From assembly GCA_946894095.1 (NCBI GenBank), contig OX335650.1:7130001-7194000 (forward strand): a stretch of 64,000 bases of DNA. Reading direction: 5' to 3'. The position numbers were made by a program, and so were the translations under genes. Of this stretch, positions 1-9,893 are shown one piece after another. Origin of the DNA: Incurvaria masculella. Lineage: Eukaryota; Arthropoda; Insecta; Lepidoptera; Incurvariidae. Each line of letters begins with the position of its first letter. Position 1 is the stretch's first letter. The notes beneath the pieces were generated by a model. That model did not search any database, was not told the DNA's origin, and saw nothing but the letters and a program-made list of their open reading frames with translations.

Positions 1-2156
1 TGTTCGTCTTTCTCGTATCTACCAGTCAAGACTGTCCCCTTCATTAACTCAATGATACAATTAAACGTCGCGTATTGTTTTCGTTCCGTGGACAATCTCT
101 GTCATGTTTAGACAGCTGACTTTGTATGGATAATATTACATACGGTGTAGGCGCGAAACGTGTTTTGAAAACAGAATCAATAATAAATGCAGTGGCAGCG
201 ATGGCGACCACTCGGCACAGTAGCTGATGAGAGCGGTAGGTTATCGCGGAATTATTTCAATTTCGTTTTATACTATTCGAGGTTACTCCGTGCCCCGAGG
301 TTGTTCATCACGAATTCCTCATCACGCAGGTGGGGAGCCAAGCGACTAGAATAGCACGCGACTCGGAAGCAGCCGCCTTCACCGCGCGACTCGGTCGCCA
401 CTTTAAATAACGGATTATTCCACATCTATTCAAAGGTGCCGGTCAGGGTAACATATTTTGGACTTATGGTCTAGCTTGACGTATATGCGCACGTACGTAC
501 TAGATCAATTCATGCGAGTAGCCAGCGAGTAATAATTAGATTATTGTAGGCCGGCATATTGAGTGACCAGCGAGTCCCCGAGCCGCGTGGTGGTCAAGCC
601 GTGCGGGGCGTCTAAAAACTCTGTGACTGAGAAGTAGGACACTGTGCCGCAAATTGTATAGTTTCCCTACTACTCTAGACTGCCTACTGTGCTGCCCCGG
701 GGCGAGGTGTTGTGTTTCTTTCTCGTTAACATTCCTGCGCCGGCGGCGACGACGACAGCAGCGGCGCAGCGTGTGAGCCGAGTGCTTTGAATCTGTTTCG
801 TACTGTATCGTTGATTATCTACTGCTAACACGCAGTCAGACGCAATCGTGTCTCACGTTGTCCCCCTCTTTAGTTTTGTGGGTTCAAAGTGCACGCGGAA
901 GCTGATTACGCGGGTTACATCTCACTATGTAACAACATATATCTTTTGTTTTGAAGCATTTTAATCTTAGTCTATATCTTATATTAATAGACAAAGAGTT
1001 TTTAAACAAAGAGAGAGAGTTTTTACTTGGTTCTTTTATTATTTTGTTTTGCTTAGCCCCCAATACCGTGGAATGATGTACTGGATACACATTTTTACTA
1101 AGGTTTTTGACGAATTATTTAAAAAAATCGACATCCTTCGAAATTTATCTTACACAATTACAAAAGCAAACATTAGTAAACTAACTATACTTTATCTAGT
1201 TTGGTAGGACACAACTAATGCTGTCGTTTCTTTATCTTCATTTTAGGCCAACATTTTTTACCTTTTCAATAGACCTAACATGTTCATTATGCATGCCTTA
1301 GTCTTGGCATGCCTTCATTCATTATGCATGGCGTTTTTGTCATAAGCTTCACTATGCCATCCACTATCTCGTGAATCTTTCCCCATAATTTCTTTCGTTT
1401 ATGTGCACTTTAATGTAGTTAATAAGAAAGACAACTGGTTTCCGTAACGCACGTAAAGAGCCAGGCCTCTTTGCCTATTCAATTCCGGGAAGGTCTTGTT
1501 TGTACGCATTTTAAGGCTGATGTTATCTCGTTCTAGGTAATGGCGGCAGAGTGAGAGGGAGGAGGGGTGCGAGCGGGACGCAGCGTCACGTTCCCGTAAC
1601 GACTGTTCCTGCTCCGGGGTGGCAACAAACGCAAGGATCACGGCGCGGCGGGGGGGGTGGGGGCTCATGCCCGCTGGCGCGATAACCTACATTCAGCGCT
1701 AGAGCCGAGCGGCACAGAATACCCGCTAGTGGTTGGTAGGCCCGGGCCAGCGAGCATGGAAGGACTGGAGTAGCGATCGAATCATTTCGTATGGCGGTAA
1801 CGTAGCCACGACTTAGTGGAAAACGTCTAACTGTTCCATTGCTAATTTGGGACGCGCAACATCGAATGTTCGTTGCACTAAATAGCGTCCTGTAAAGTTA
1901 TTACGTACGTTGTTGGAACTGGAGAATATCAGTAGTCAACGAATACCGTTCTTCCATGTTCGCTGGCCTGGGCGCATACACATACACTACAAACAACCAT
2001 GCCTGCACCCCATGAAGTAAGTACATTGCTTACACCAAAATTAAAGGACACGCCTTATAAAGCTGCTATGAAAGCACTAGTAACACGCACATTATTGATA
2101 TTGTTCGCGGACCGGACCAGACATGAGGTGATCAAGTTCCATGCAATGGCTCGTGC
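1..2156. other. Unique non-coding sequence, no gene seen
   Basis: No reading frame here resembles a known protein. Positions 700-800 are GC-rich with a short run of gac/gcg triplets, and 1540-1690 is GC-rich with an 8-base G run near 1650. An arthropod initiator-like cagtcaga lies near 832, but there is no supporting TATA box or coding exon, so I do not call a promoter. 1270-1330 contains a short duplication of a cattatgcatg motif. Otherwise nothing recognisable. Confidence 0.5.
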
Positions 2157-2300
2157 CTGATTCCTTACCCCTGTTTTGACCACAGCCAGTTACCTGAAAT
2201 CCGATAAGTAACTTTCGGTTACATGGCATATTTGTATGGTGTAACCGAGAAGTAACTTTGGGACTTTTGTAGCTGGAGGTGGTGGCAACAGGTGTTAGTC
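2157..2300. mobile_element. MITE with GTAACTTTCGGTTAC-type ends, copy 1
   Basis: This is a short inverted-repeat element of about 144 bp. The left arm (cctgtttt..gataagtaactttcggttacatgg) matches the reverse complement of the right arm (ccatac..gtaaccgagaagtaac..ccacctccagc) over about 60 bp with mismatches. A second copy at 21899-22461 has the same arms but is split by a 405-bp insertion. It encodes nothing. Superfamily is not assigned because no clean target duplication is visible. Confidence 0.6.
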
Positions 2301-2484
2301 AAATTAAGAAATATTGTCTAATTTTCAATTCTGATTCTACTCATATTTTATTGGCTACATAACATCCAATTGCGAGAGTAGTGATCAGTGAGGGTAAAAT
2401 ACTTATAACTTATTTTTTTTTTTTTGCTAAATACTCACCCGATTTATATATTTTATCTACGTACAGCATCTCTAGACGCGGTCA

Positions 2485-2836
2485 GTACCCGAAGTCTCAG
2501 TTGTCACCTAAATTGCCGTTTACGGCAAACCGATCGACTGGCGTTTTCAATGTATGGAGAAATTGAAGAGTGCGCGCAGTGGGCGTTAAGCGAACTAACA
2601 TTTGCGAGTCCGAGTTTGATTTGACAGCTTACTCAACGTTGCCGTAAATACGTCGACGTTGCCGTTTACGTCGACTCCGCGTTTTCATACAAATCTGAAG
2701 TCCAAGTTTGACTTTGACAGCTTGAAGAAGTAAAACTACAGTATATCTAGTAAAAACTTGTATAGAGTTTGACGTTTTTACGGAACTTCGAAGTTACGTA
2801 AACGCCAATTTAGGTAAGAACTGAGACCACCGGCTC
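2485..2836 (-). mobile_element. M353 MITE copy (isolated)
   Basis: This ~350-bp non-coding element carries the M353 core (cacctaaattg, acggcaaaccgatcgactgg at the left; gtaaacgccaatttaggt at the right) with long TIRs. It lies opposite in orientation to the tandem copies at 23.7-25.9 kb. Its right end closes with ccaccggctc. Its left end reads gtacccgaagtctcag instead of the gagtgggcagtctgag seen in the tandem copies, so at least two terminal variants exist. The right arm carries the cggaacttcgaagttacg variant also present at 58254-58609. It abuts a 5S-type SINE fragment on the right. Confidence 0.8.
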
Positions 2837-2837
2837 A

Positions 2838-3136
2838 GGTTCCGGATGGCTGACCATGTTTGATGCTAAGGCCGGATGTGGCTCGCATTTAACGCAAAAC
2901 TTTAGGTCGCCTTCCTTACTTGCTAGGGGTTAGGTTTAATCTCGCCCGGGTTGCTTCATACCATTGCATTGGTGGAAATATGGTCGAAGGGGCACTGAAA
3001 ATTGTCCGTGTCTTCCATCGATTTCATATAGCAGTGCCAGCGCAGAAAGGTTTTGGCGGCCGGCACATGCTTTTAAACCACATTTTGTGTCGTGGACAAG
3101 CCTTTAGGCCCAGCCCTTTGATTTGCTTTTTATCCG
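2838..3136 (+). mobile_element. SB-SINE fragment, 5S-type linker, tail type 2
   Basis: This is a degenerate SINE of the shared-body family. The start (ttccggatggctgaccatg) is a decayed version of the 5S-like box C seen at 16386 and 55643. The body follows (ggttaggtttaatctcgcccgggtt, then atggtcgaag and attgtccgtgt). It continues into tail type 2 (agcagtgccagcgcag, then gacaagcctttaggcccagcc). It stops before the terminal gagccgggtac-CTAGT segment, where an MB230 fragment begins. Non-coding. Confidence 0.65.
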
Positions 3137-3295
3137 AGTGATTAAATCTGACGTTTGTCGCTCACTTGCGTAATATCAACTCACTTGGCCGAATGACACG
3201 TCATTTGACAGTCAGCATGGTACGAAATACAACTAAACTTATGATTTCGTCTCTCATTTGGCTGTTCATCTGGCGAGTTTTCCATGGTAACCCCC
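3137..3295. mobile_element. MB230 MITE, truncated copy
   Basis: It starts internally at gagtgattaaatctgacgttt and ends with ctggcgagttttccatggtaaccccc, the right arm of the MB230 family found complete at 6024-6252 and 36833-37025. The left ~60 bp, including the cagg-tgaatagcaggtg arm, is missing, which leaves it joined directly to the 5S-type SINE fragment. Non-coding. Confidence 0.55.
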
Positions 3296-3320
3296 TAGTC
3301 GTCGCAACCAGAAACCTGAG

Positions 3321-3444
3321 TCCGCTTTATAGACTCCACTTTTGTGCGTTAGCGTTGTGAGATAACACACAATATGGTACAATTTGTGTGTGATTCCGGT
3401 TCTCATAACGCTAACGTTCGAAAGCGGAGTTATCTGTTAGCGGA
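3321..3444. mobile_element. Foldback element of ~124 bp
   Basis: The left arm starts TCCGCT and ends gcgttagcgttgtgag. The right arm starts ctcataacgctaacg and ends gttagcgga. The arms are imperfect reverse complements over about 43 bp around a ~37-bp centre. No other copy was seen in the window. It sits between an MB230 fragment and an HM159 MITE. Confidence 0.5.
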
Positions 3445-3448
3445 CTTA

Positions 3449-3607
3449 GCCCCGGTTGCACGAAGAGACGGCCGAGTTAATCAATTTTCGAACACGTCAA
3501 TTTTAGTGATCCGCATAGAGTTCCTTCCATACTGTCCACACAAAGTGACGTGTTTGATCATACTTTGACGTTGATTTTGATTTTTTGTACGTTCGTGCAC
3601 TCGGCCC
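3449..3607 (+). mobile_element. HM159 MITE, PIF/Harbinger type, copy 1
   Basis: This 159-bp element has TIRs starting GCCCCGGTTGCACGAAGAG and, on the reverse strand of the right end, GGGCCGAGTGCACGAACG. It is flanked on both sides by the trinucleotide TTA (3446-3448 and 3608-3610). Two further copies (19343-19500 and 37675-37833) also sit between TTA or TAA duplicates. A 3-bp TWA target duplication with GGGCC-type ends is typical of PIF/Harbinger elements. It has no coding capacity, so transposase would come from elsewhere. Confidence 0.85.
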
Positions 3608-3960
3608 TTAGGCTTCAGTGCGGCTCTCGCGAGAGTATGCCCATTACCCCAAGCGAGCGAGGCGAGCGCATGACTGCTTGTGTCCGCGGGCGGCGGCGGC
3701 GTCGGCGCGGGGGGGGGGGGGGGGCAGGAGTCCGGGAGCGATCTAATCTCAGAGGTCAACGCCTGTCCGGCGGCGGGGGAAGGGGGGCGGGGGCAGGCAG
3801 AGCGACCCCCTCTGCTCGTACCTCCGGCCTGTCCGACATTCCGGCGGCCGGACGGAATTCCTCGACCGGAGCGGAGACGCGTGTGCCACCAACGCATCAT
3901 CATCGCTTCCCTCCTTTACGGTATTGCTAATATTGGCGATAGAATACGGATGTTGTCATG
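3608..3960. other. GC-rich CpG-dense island with 16-G run
   Basis: GC content rises sharply between about 3620 and 3880, with ggc-triplet repeats and an uninterrupted G run at 3709-3724. Reading frames through it give only glycine-, arginine- or proline-rich strings expected from GC triplets, so no gene is called. Confidence 0.6.
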
Positions 3961-6023
3961 TTAGCGTTATGTCAAGCTGTCGTCACAACCAAGCTGACGC
4001 ATCAAGATTTATTTACATAATCTCGATTAATTACGCACGGTCATAAAGTTGCCTGTAGCCGCAAAACCCTGATCTTTGGTGATCATAAATATGAGTTATG
4101 CACATAGTAGTATGCAACCATTGTTTTTGTCAGCTCGTTGGCATCATCTCCAAACACAAGATGGCGCGTGATCCCGTCCAGACGAATCACTTTAAAAAAA
4201 CATTTTTGAGGTCACGTATGTTTTAATACCCGATCGATTTCCACATTTACCTTTAGCATTTAGAAAAACTATTCAGTATGACTAAATGGAACGTTTTGAA
4301 CCTTGAAAATTGCCTTGTCTATAGGCGACGAGATATTGCATGCTGTCTTTGGATCGTAACCTTTGCACATATTAGGTACTATGAATTTCCGCAGTACCTA
4401 TGAGGTCCACACCCTCTGTAATTACACACAGCTCTTCCACTAGACTACGGGGTACTTTAAATGTAAATAGGCCATTTCAATCCTAGCATATTTAGTATAC
4501 TAATGTATTCCACATAACAACAAACACCGGAACTTGCTTGCACGCAACACGGGTACAGATAAAGTGTGATGTCATCGCAGGAGTTGGCTAGGGATGTGGA
4601 AGTTTTTGTATGCTATTGTTTTTTAAATAAACGTAATCATGGTTCCTCTTTCTGATTGCTTAGAACCGAATTTTGGCTCCCAGCGAGTGACTCATGTCTG
4701 CATAGATATTTTAAATGTCTTCCTCGTTTCGCTACCTTGTCGGCACACAGAACAAATGATGAGTCTGCTTATTGCTACACCGTTCAAGTAGGTTTTACTC
4801 GATCTTTTCCTTTACCATTATCTTCGTGTTTTGTTAATTTGTTAATACTTTTTGTTTTCTTACTAATACACAAATACATACATACACAAATACACATACA
4901 TAAAGGCTATTAACTACTCTTAAATAATTTTGATTTTTTTATCATAAAAATATACAGAATCTGAAAAATAAAAATAAAACAATATAATAATTAGGTAGAC
5001 GGCGCGGGTGGAAAGGCACCGTTGGTGATGGGTGAGCTTTTGGCGAACTACCATCCGGAATAGCGAAAAGGAATTTGGCGGGATACCGAAAAAATGAATT
5101 CGGCGTTTTGAACAAGAGCTTAAGGATTGTGTTGCAATTATTTGCATGCCGTGCTTAGGATAAACTCTTTGAATAAATATCGTACAAAACCATTTAAACA
5201 ATAATACCTTATAACTAGAAGCAAAATTTAACAAAACTTTTATCATACCGATTATAGTGACCTGTTGATCTGTAATTTCAATAGCCGAGTGTGACCTAAT
5301 AATATTCAAGGAAATAGTTGCACCTGTTATCGATTTTATCGCGTCGTCGATATCGCACGCATCGCAGTGTTGCCGCGATTTCACATTTCGACAGAAATCG
5401 ATGTGGAGCGATAAAGTTTTCTTGGAATAGATATTGTTGTGGTGGCGGAGTGGTCGCACCTCGCACCTCGCACCGTGGAATGTCGAGTGCGGCGGCGAGG
5501 GCGTTGGCCCGGAAGGCACGGGATGCTCGGAGGCGTCCGTTTGATGTCCGGCGACCGGTGCGACCGCAGGTGACTCAGGCTAGTAGTGTACTCCACAAGT
5601 GTGCTGCTCTATAGCTGAGCTATCCTATAAATAAGTCAGCCAACGAATTTACTGCTTCAGACGAATGTCCGCACCAAAATTTGTGCCTGGTTATGTTCGA
5701 AATCTGATTAAAATGCTGCAATGTCGATGTCGTTGGATAACCTCAAATTAATACATAAATAAATACATAAAATTATCAACTAGTGTGGATACCGCCACGT
5801 TAAATAAAACAAGTGGTCCTACTGCATTTCGTCCCGGTCATGTTGGAATTCGAGATTCGTCGGTTCGGATGGGTTGGTGACCAACGAATTCGATGGACGA
5901 TGGTTGACGCGGCCATGTGATGTGTTGGTTTAATACATAGGCATGGCATAAACGTTTCTGATTAGTGCAAAGTTGATCGAATTCCCTTACACATTTCGCA
6001 AGCAAACTTGTTGTTTGTTTGTT
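3961..6023. other. Mostly unique sequence, no recognised gene
   Basis: This is AT-rich background with an acaaatacata-type microsatellite at 4868-4905. The minus strand from 5519 to 4920 is open for 199 codons, the longest open frame in the window. Its translation has no domain I recognise, and its C-terminus is low-complexity (I/L/F/Y-rich, ending in K-rich sequence), so I treat it as chance or decayed sequence. 5420-5560 is locally GC-rich. Confidence 0.4.
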
Positions 6024-6252
6024 GGGTTAACATGGTAAGTTAACACGTCAGGTGAATAGCAGGTGAACAGGCAAGAGAGTGATTCAATCTGACGTTTAGT
6101 TGAAATTCGTGCCATGCTAATTCTCAACCAGCGTGAAGAAATATTTACCAGCTGGGCATGGTCCGAAATGTATCTAAATGTCAGATTGAATCAAAAGAAT
6201 GATGGAAGAGAGAGCCTGCTCACCTGGCGAGTCATGTACCATGTTAACCCCC
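6024..6252. mobile_element. MB230 MITE, complete copy
   Basis: The left end gggttaacatggtaag leads into caggtgaatagcaggtgaac. The right end, read in reverse, is gggggttaacatggtac leading into actcgccaggtgagcagg. The arms are imperfect inverted repeats of roughly 60 bp around a ~110-bp centre. It is related to 36833-37025 and the truncated copy at 3137-3295. Non-coding. Confidence 0.65.
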
Positions 6253-6582
6253 CTGACTGGCTGCCGCTAGGGTTCGGTCGCCACGCCCGCCCTTCCTTAC
6301 TCAATGTGCCAGACACGGGACAGTTTGTGCCTCACGCTGCCGCCTCACGCTGCCGCCTCCGCCGCCTCCGCCGCGTCGTCACACAAATAGGCGAGTGGCT
6401 CGGCGAGTTACCGAGAAGCGGCTCGAACATTTCGTAACTCGGCCGGCGCAGCGCTGGTGGCTCTACGAACTTGCGACCGGCCGGACCCGCCGCCGCCGAC
6501 GCTACTCACGCGCTATACGTGACGCATCCGCGCGAGCGACGCGCGACGGAACATGTTTTAGGTAACGGTATCTTATCTGAGA
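6253..6582. other. GC-rich CpG-dense stretch
   Basis: Positions 6330-6540 are dense in CpG with gccgcctcc repeats. The open frame crossing it is a by-product of GC-rich triplets. No gene or RNA recognised. Confidence 0.5.
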
Positions 6583-6882
6583 CCCTAGTCCCAGTTTTCG
6601 CGTAAATTGGCGTTTAGCAAGTTTTAATAAGATATTCTGTGGTCTTACTTCTTCAAGCTGTCAAAGTCAAACTCGGACTTCCGATTTGTATGAAAACCCG
6701 GAGTCGGCGTAAACGGCAACGTCGACGGTGAGTAAGCTGTCAAATCCAACTCGGACTCACAAATGTTAGTTCGCTTAACGCCCACTGCGCGCGCTCTTCA
6801 ATTTCTCCATACATTTGATAACGCCAGTCGATCGGTTTGCCGTAAACGCCAATTTAGGTGACAACTGGGACTTCGGGTACAG
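6583..6882 (+). mobile_element. M353 MITE, slightly deleted copy
   Basis: It carries M353 internal blocks in the tandem-copy orientation: cttcttcaagctgtcaaagt, gtaaacggcaacgtcgac and gttagttcgcttaacgcc, then the right TIR ccagtcgatcggtttgccgt. The left arm is shortened (no aaaccgatcgactgg block), giving ~300 bp instead of ~353. Its right end, gggacttcgggtac, is the alternative terminus seen at 2485. It directly abuts a LINE reverse-transcriptase fragment. Confidence 0.8.
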
Positions 6883-7092
6883 GGATCCAAGCAGGTGCGT
6901 AGCTGAGCCGTCCCACAAATGCGAAGAATACTCCATGCAAGACCTTGCCTGCGCCTTGTAGAGGAGCAGTTTTTGGTCAGGCGTGAAATACTGACGCAAC
7001 CTGTTGAGGACCCCTGCTTTTTTTGAGGCGCGGTAGGCTTTATCCTCGAAAGTCCGAAATTAAGGGCATGCGTCAGGTCGACACCAAGATTA
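6883..7092 (-). pseudogene. LINE reverse-transcriptase remnant (Jockey-type)
   Basis: On the minus strand the translation contains VLNRLRQYFTPDQKLLLYKA, then QARSCMEYSSHLWDG. This matches the conserved region after the RT catalytic core in Jockey-superfamily LINEs (consensus style: gvLnrarqyFtp.qrLlLYKAqvRp.mEYcsHLW.G). Upstream on the same strand, around 7090-7040, LGVDLTHALNF resembles the preceding LGVdis.dvqf segment, but the frame is broken between the two. The fragment ends where an M353 MITE begins, so this is a 5'- and 3'-truncated dead copy of about 200 bp. Clade assignment is approximate. Confidence 0.75.
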
Positions 7093-7740
7093 GTGTGTGC
7101 ATTGCGTTTCCTGGGAAATGTGTTGTTTGGGCGCTGCTAGAGCGCGTATCGCTGGAGCAGACCGACTAATGAACTGAAGAAATCGCTTTCGGTTATGAAT
7201 GAGCGTTGTAATCGCATCGTTTACGTTTATTTCACTCGTGCCCTACCTAACTCGCGTACTCGTCATAGTTTCACTTCGCAGCCGCACGCGGCCGAACTGG
7301 CGCGCAATCACGCAATGTGTCAACTCGAAATTAAACATTCGATTAAAGCATGGCATGCTCGTCAAATTTTGTGATAATTTCTGGTTCGACAATACACATT
7401 ATCTTGCACGCGTCGGCTTGTCACACTGCTGCCGTGTTCTCTGCTGCTGCTTTGCTTACTTTGTGAACTTTGATTGCAACAACAGTTAACGTCTCAGTTC
7501 CGACAATAGGAGTTTCTTCTGCTTATATCATCTTCCGGGATCTGTTTTGAAGATTCCTCTTCAAACAAAGCTCCTAATATCATGATAACGTGATCATATG
7601 AATTAGATTACCGCTGATTAGATTACCTAATATAATTTATGTTATGTCAAAAATTGCATATATTTTTTTCATTTATTTGCATTTAAACGGTCAAACATAC
7701 ATAATATCAAACGAAATTAATTAAGCTTTGTATAGATCCG
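7093..7740. other. Unique sequence, nothing recognised
   Basis: AT content increases from 7560 to 7740. Open frames are short and show no similarity I can name. Confidence 0.4.
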
Positions 7741-7850
7741 AAACATTACATAATAACGGACACCCATCCAGAACCCGACCGCGCTTAACCTCGAGAGCCG
7801 ATTACCGAACGCGGAGGCTTCGCGCCACTGGACCACCGACCCTTACCAAA
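7741..7850 (-). mobile_element. SINE-head-like segment with A-box and 5S-like box
   Basis: Read on the minus strand, this begins ggtggtccagtggcgcgaag, with tggtccagtgg fitting a tRNA A-box. It continues to gaggttaagcgcggtcggg and then ctGGATGGGTGtCCG. The second half resembles the internal promoter region of 5S rRNA (ttaagc..gggcgcgg..ggatggg.gaccg). It is too short and altered to be a 5S gene: the first ~50 and last ~20 nt of 5S do not match. Most likely it is the head of a 5S-type SINE, or a chimaeric head. The downstream body is not recognisable. Confidence 0.45.
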
Positions 7851-8299
7851 ATTCGAATGATCGTCCAACTCGAACACGAAGCATTTTTCATCATCGATAA
7901 ATAGTTCACCGAAGAGACGACCAAGTGTGCGTATCCTTCGCCGTGTCGTGAGTAATCGTAATCCGCCGCCGCCGCCGCAGTGAATCGGATCCGAGCGGCA
8001 TTTCCGGCGCGGTGCGCTTGCGGCGGCGGAGTGGTGTGGGAACTGGCGGGCGCGCTATCGCCACGCCACGCTGACCCGCGAGTACATCACGCAAGCGCAA
8101 CACCGGCCATGGGCTGGTGTATTTGACCCACTTAGCCGCTACATTCAGGAAATCTACGTAGGTATAAATAGGAAATAGATCATGTGCGGTGAATCGAATG
8201 GCGCAGCTCCAGTAGAAATCTCCTACTACTTAAATATACAGAGAATATTTTAACTAAATGTTGTAAAATTTTTGTTATTGCCAACGGTATGTTAAAACG
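7851..8299. other. Unique sequence with small GC-rich island
   Basis: 7940-8110 is GC-rich with a gccgccgcc run at 7962-7976. No gene recognised. Confidence 0.4.
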
Positions 8300-8683
8300 C
8301 CTATGCAAGAGTTACCATGCAGGTATGAGCGGCTAGCAGACCAGAGGTCTGGGTTGAAATCCTCGCCCACTTTCTTTCTGAATTGGATAAGTGCATTTCG
8401 TCACGAATGCGAGCTGCTGCATTGTTCGGAATCAATGTAAAACGATAGGTCCTTTCCCCTGCTAGGTGGTAGGGTTTACGCTCGCCCGGGTTGGTATCAT
8501 CCCATTGTATGAAAAATGGTCGAAGCGGCAATGAAAAATTGTTTTCCATCCAGTTAAATGCAGCCGTGTTCATAAAGGGAATTCCTGGCATGGCATCTGA
8601 TTACTTCGGGAATTTTGAATTAGGCTAATATCACGGTAATTGTGTGATATTAGTCATTCATGTCAGGTTGCATAAAACAAAAC
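8300..8683 (+). mobile_element. SB-SINE, tRNA-type head, tail type 1
   Basis: This is a complete but old SINE. The A-box region is degenerate; the B-box region is ggtctgggttgaaatcc near 8347. The body has ctaggtggtagggttta, cgcccgggttggtat and atggtcgaagcggcaatg. Tail type 1 follows (cctggcatggcat, then attaggctaatatcacgg) and ends ggttgcataaaacaaaac. SINEs of this kind are Pol III-transcribed and copied by LINE enzymes. Confidence 0.75.
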
Positions 8684-8689
8684 TTTCTC

Positions 8690-8990
8690 CTGGGACAGCA
8701 TCAAACATCCTTGAATGACGTTACCCAAAAGCTCCGTGGCTGATCCTTTATTTATGGGGTCGTTAAACTTTACTTATTCTGTGGTTAAACTATGGAGTGC
8801 CCTCTCTGACGAGGTATTTTTTCCAAGTACAACCTGAGGTCCTTCAAACATGCAATGGTGTGAAGAAGCTCTGATGTTAGAAAGCCCATAGGCGTAATCT
8901 GGCACCTCTTTGAGGCCTGACGTATACGCCATGTCGCCGCTTACGTTACCAAAGACCCTAAACGCCAGAATTGATCTAATAACTAAGGAT
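8690..8990 (+). pseudogene. FL3 LINE ORF2 C-terminal end
   Basis: The + strand carries decayed coding sequence of the type VKLWSALSDEVFF followed, after a frame change, by the equivalent of KYNLRSFKHAM. This is the last conserved block of Jockey/CR1/RTE-like ORF2 proteins (..LWN.LP.EVFP..YnL..FK..v). The same family tail, including the block around aagcccataggcgt, recurs at 50641-50945, 53830-55150 (minus), 60598-60680 and 11281-11345 (minus). Stops and frameshifts show it is dead. It follows an SB-SINE immediately. Confidence 0.6.
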
Positions 8991-9593
8991 CCGAACTTCG
9001 AGAAAGAAATGACTGCGAAAACATTTCGGCATGTTCCCGTGAAATCACATCCCGGAGTTAACGCGTTCCTCCTACATAGATGCAATTAGGAAGAGATCAT
9101 GTGATAAGTACCGATATCTACGGGATATCAGTACACAGGGATTTTGAACTGCAGCAGTGAATAGGATGCATAACATAAGATGAATAATAACATAAAAAAA
9201 TAATGACCAAATAATTTCTGTTTCGAAGAAAACAATTAAGATTCTCTCGAACATATTATTCAGAGTTTGTGTATAGCCCGTAAGAGCCGCCTAGGGATAT
9301 TTGTAGGTAAAAAAACATCGCTGCGCTGCATCGTAAATGTTCGCAAACTGTTTTTTAAAATTGATTACGAGAAATTCACATTATATGTTTTTTTACATTT
9401 CAATATTGTAAATAAAGGAAATTGATTTGTTTTCAATGCAGATACACCCCCTAAAGCGGTTCAGGTGTTTATAAGAATCACCCTGTTGTCAATTGCGGTC
9501 GCAACCTTCCGCGGAATGCAATCGCGTATGCACTTAAATTGTTCCACGTGTTCGCCGCCGTCGACCCTGAATCCAATGTCGCCGAGTAGGTGA
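8991..9593. other. Unique sequence, nothing recognised
   Basis: AT-rich sequence. Short open frames without similarity. Confidence 0.4.
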
Positions 9594-9601
9594 GCACTAG
9601 C

Positions 9602-9893
9602 TAGCGATGCGTCATTCCGGCTCCAAAAAGGAATGCATTCCCATTCCTACGTCCGGAATTAAGGGCTAATGTTATTTCGAGAACCCACCGTGAACCCACA
9701 AAAATCTGGAATGGTTAAAATGTCCACTCCGGAATGGTTCTATTTCCACTCCGGAATGACTATACCGGAAACTTTGGTACTCCGAGAAAACGCAAAAGTC
9801 TTAAATCGGATTAAAGGTTTCATTGATTTAGGAACTGAATAAAAAAGGAACCGGGTTCTCGGAATGGGGTGCATCCGGAATGACCCATCGCTA
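9602..9893. mobile_element. hAT-type MITE (292 bp)
   Basis: The TIRs are TAGCGATGCGTCATTCCGG at the left and, in reverse complement, TAGCGATGGGTCATTCCGG at the right (one mismatch in 19). The flanking octamers are GCACTAGC (9594-9601) and GTACCAGC (9894-9901), six of eight identical, consistent with a mutated 8-bp hAT target duplication. The interior repeats ggaatg/cattcc motifs: about nine occurrences of the pentamer pair tile the element. No coding capacity. Confidence 0.65.

Noticed and set aside
3481..3964. Overlapping Pro/Gly/Arg-rich open frames on both strands
   Set aside because: They cover an HM159 MITE and a GC-triplet island with a 16-G run. Frames open on several phases at once are a composition effect; the same applies at 17594-18033, 23376-23705, 26142-26520 and 34227-34700.
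4920..5519. Longest open frame in the window, 199 codons, minus strand
   Set aside because: No recognisable domain, low-complexity C-terminus, and no supporting neighbours or splice structure. One frame of this length is plausible by chance in 64 kb.
5860..5890. 5S-like box (cggatgggttggtgaccaac)
   Set aside because: Contains an extra internal tetranucleotide and lacks the preceding 5S intermediate element and any SINE body downstream.
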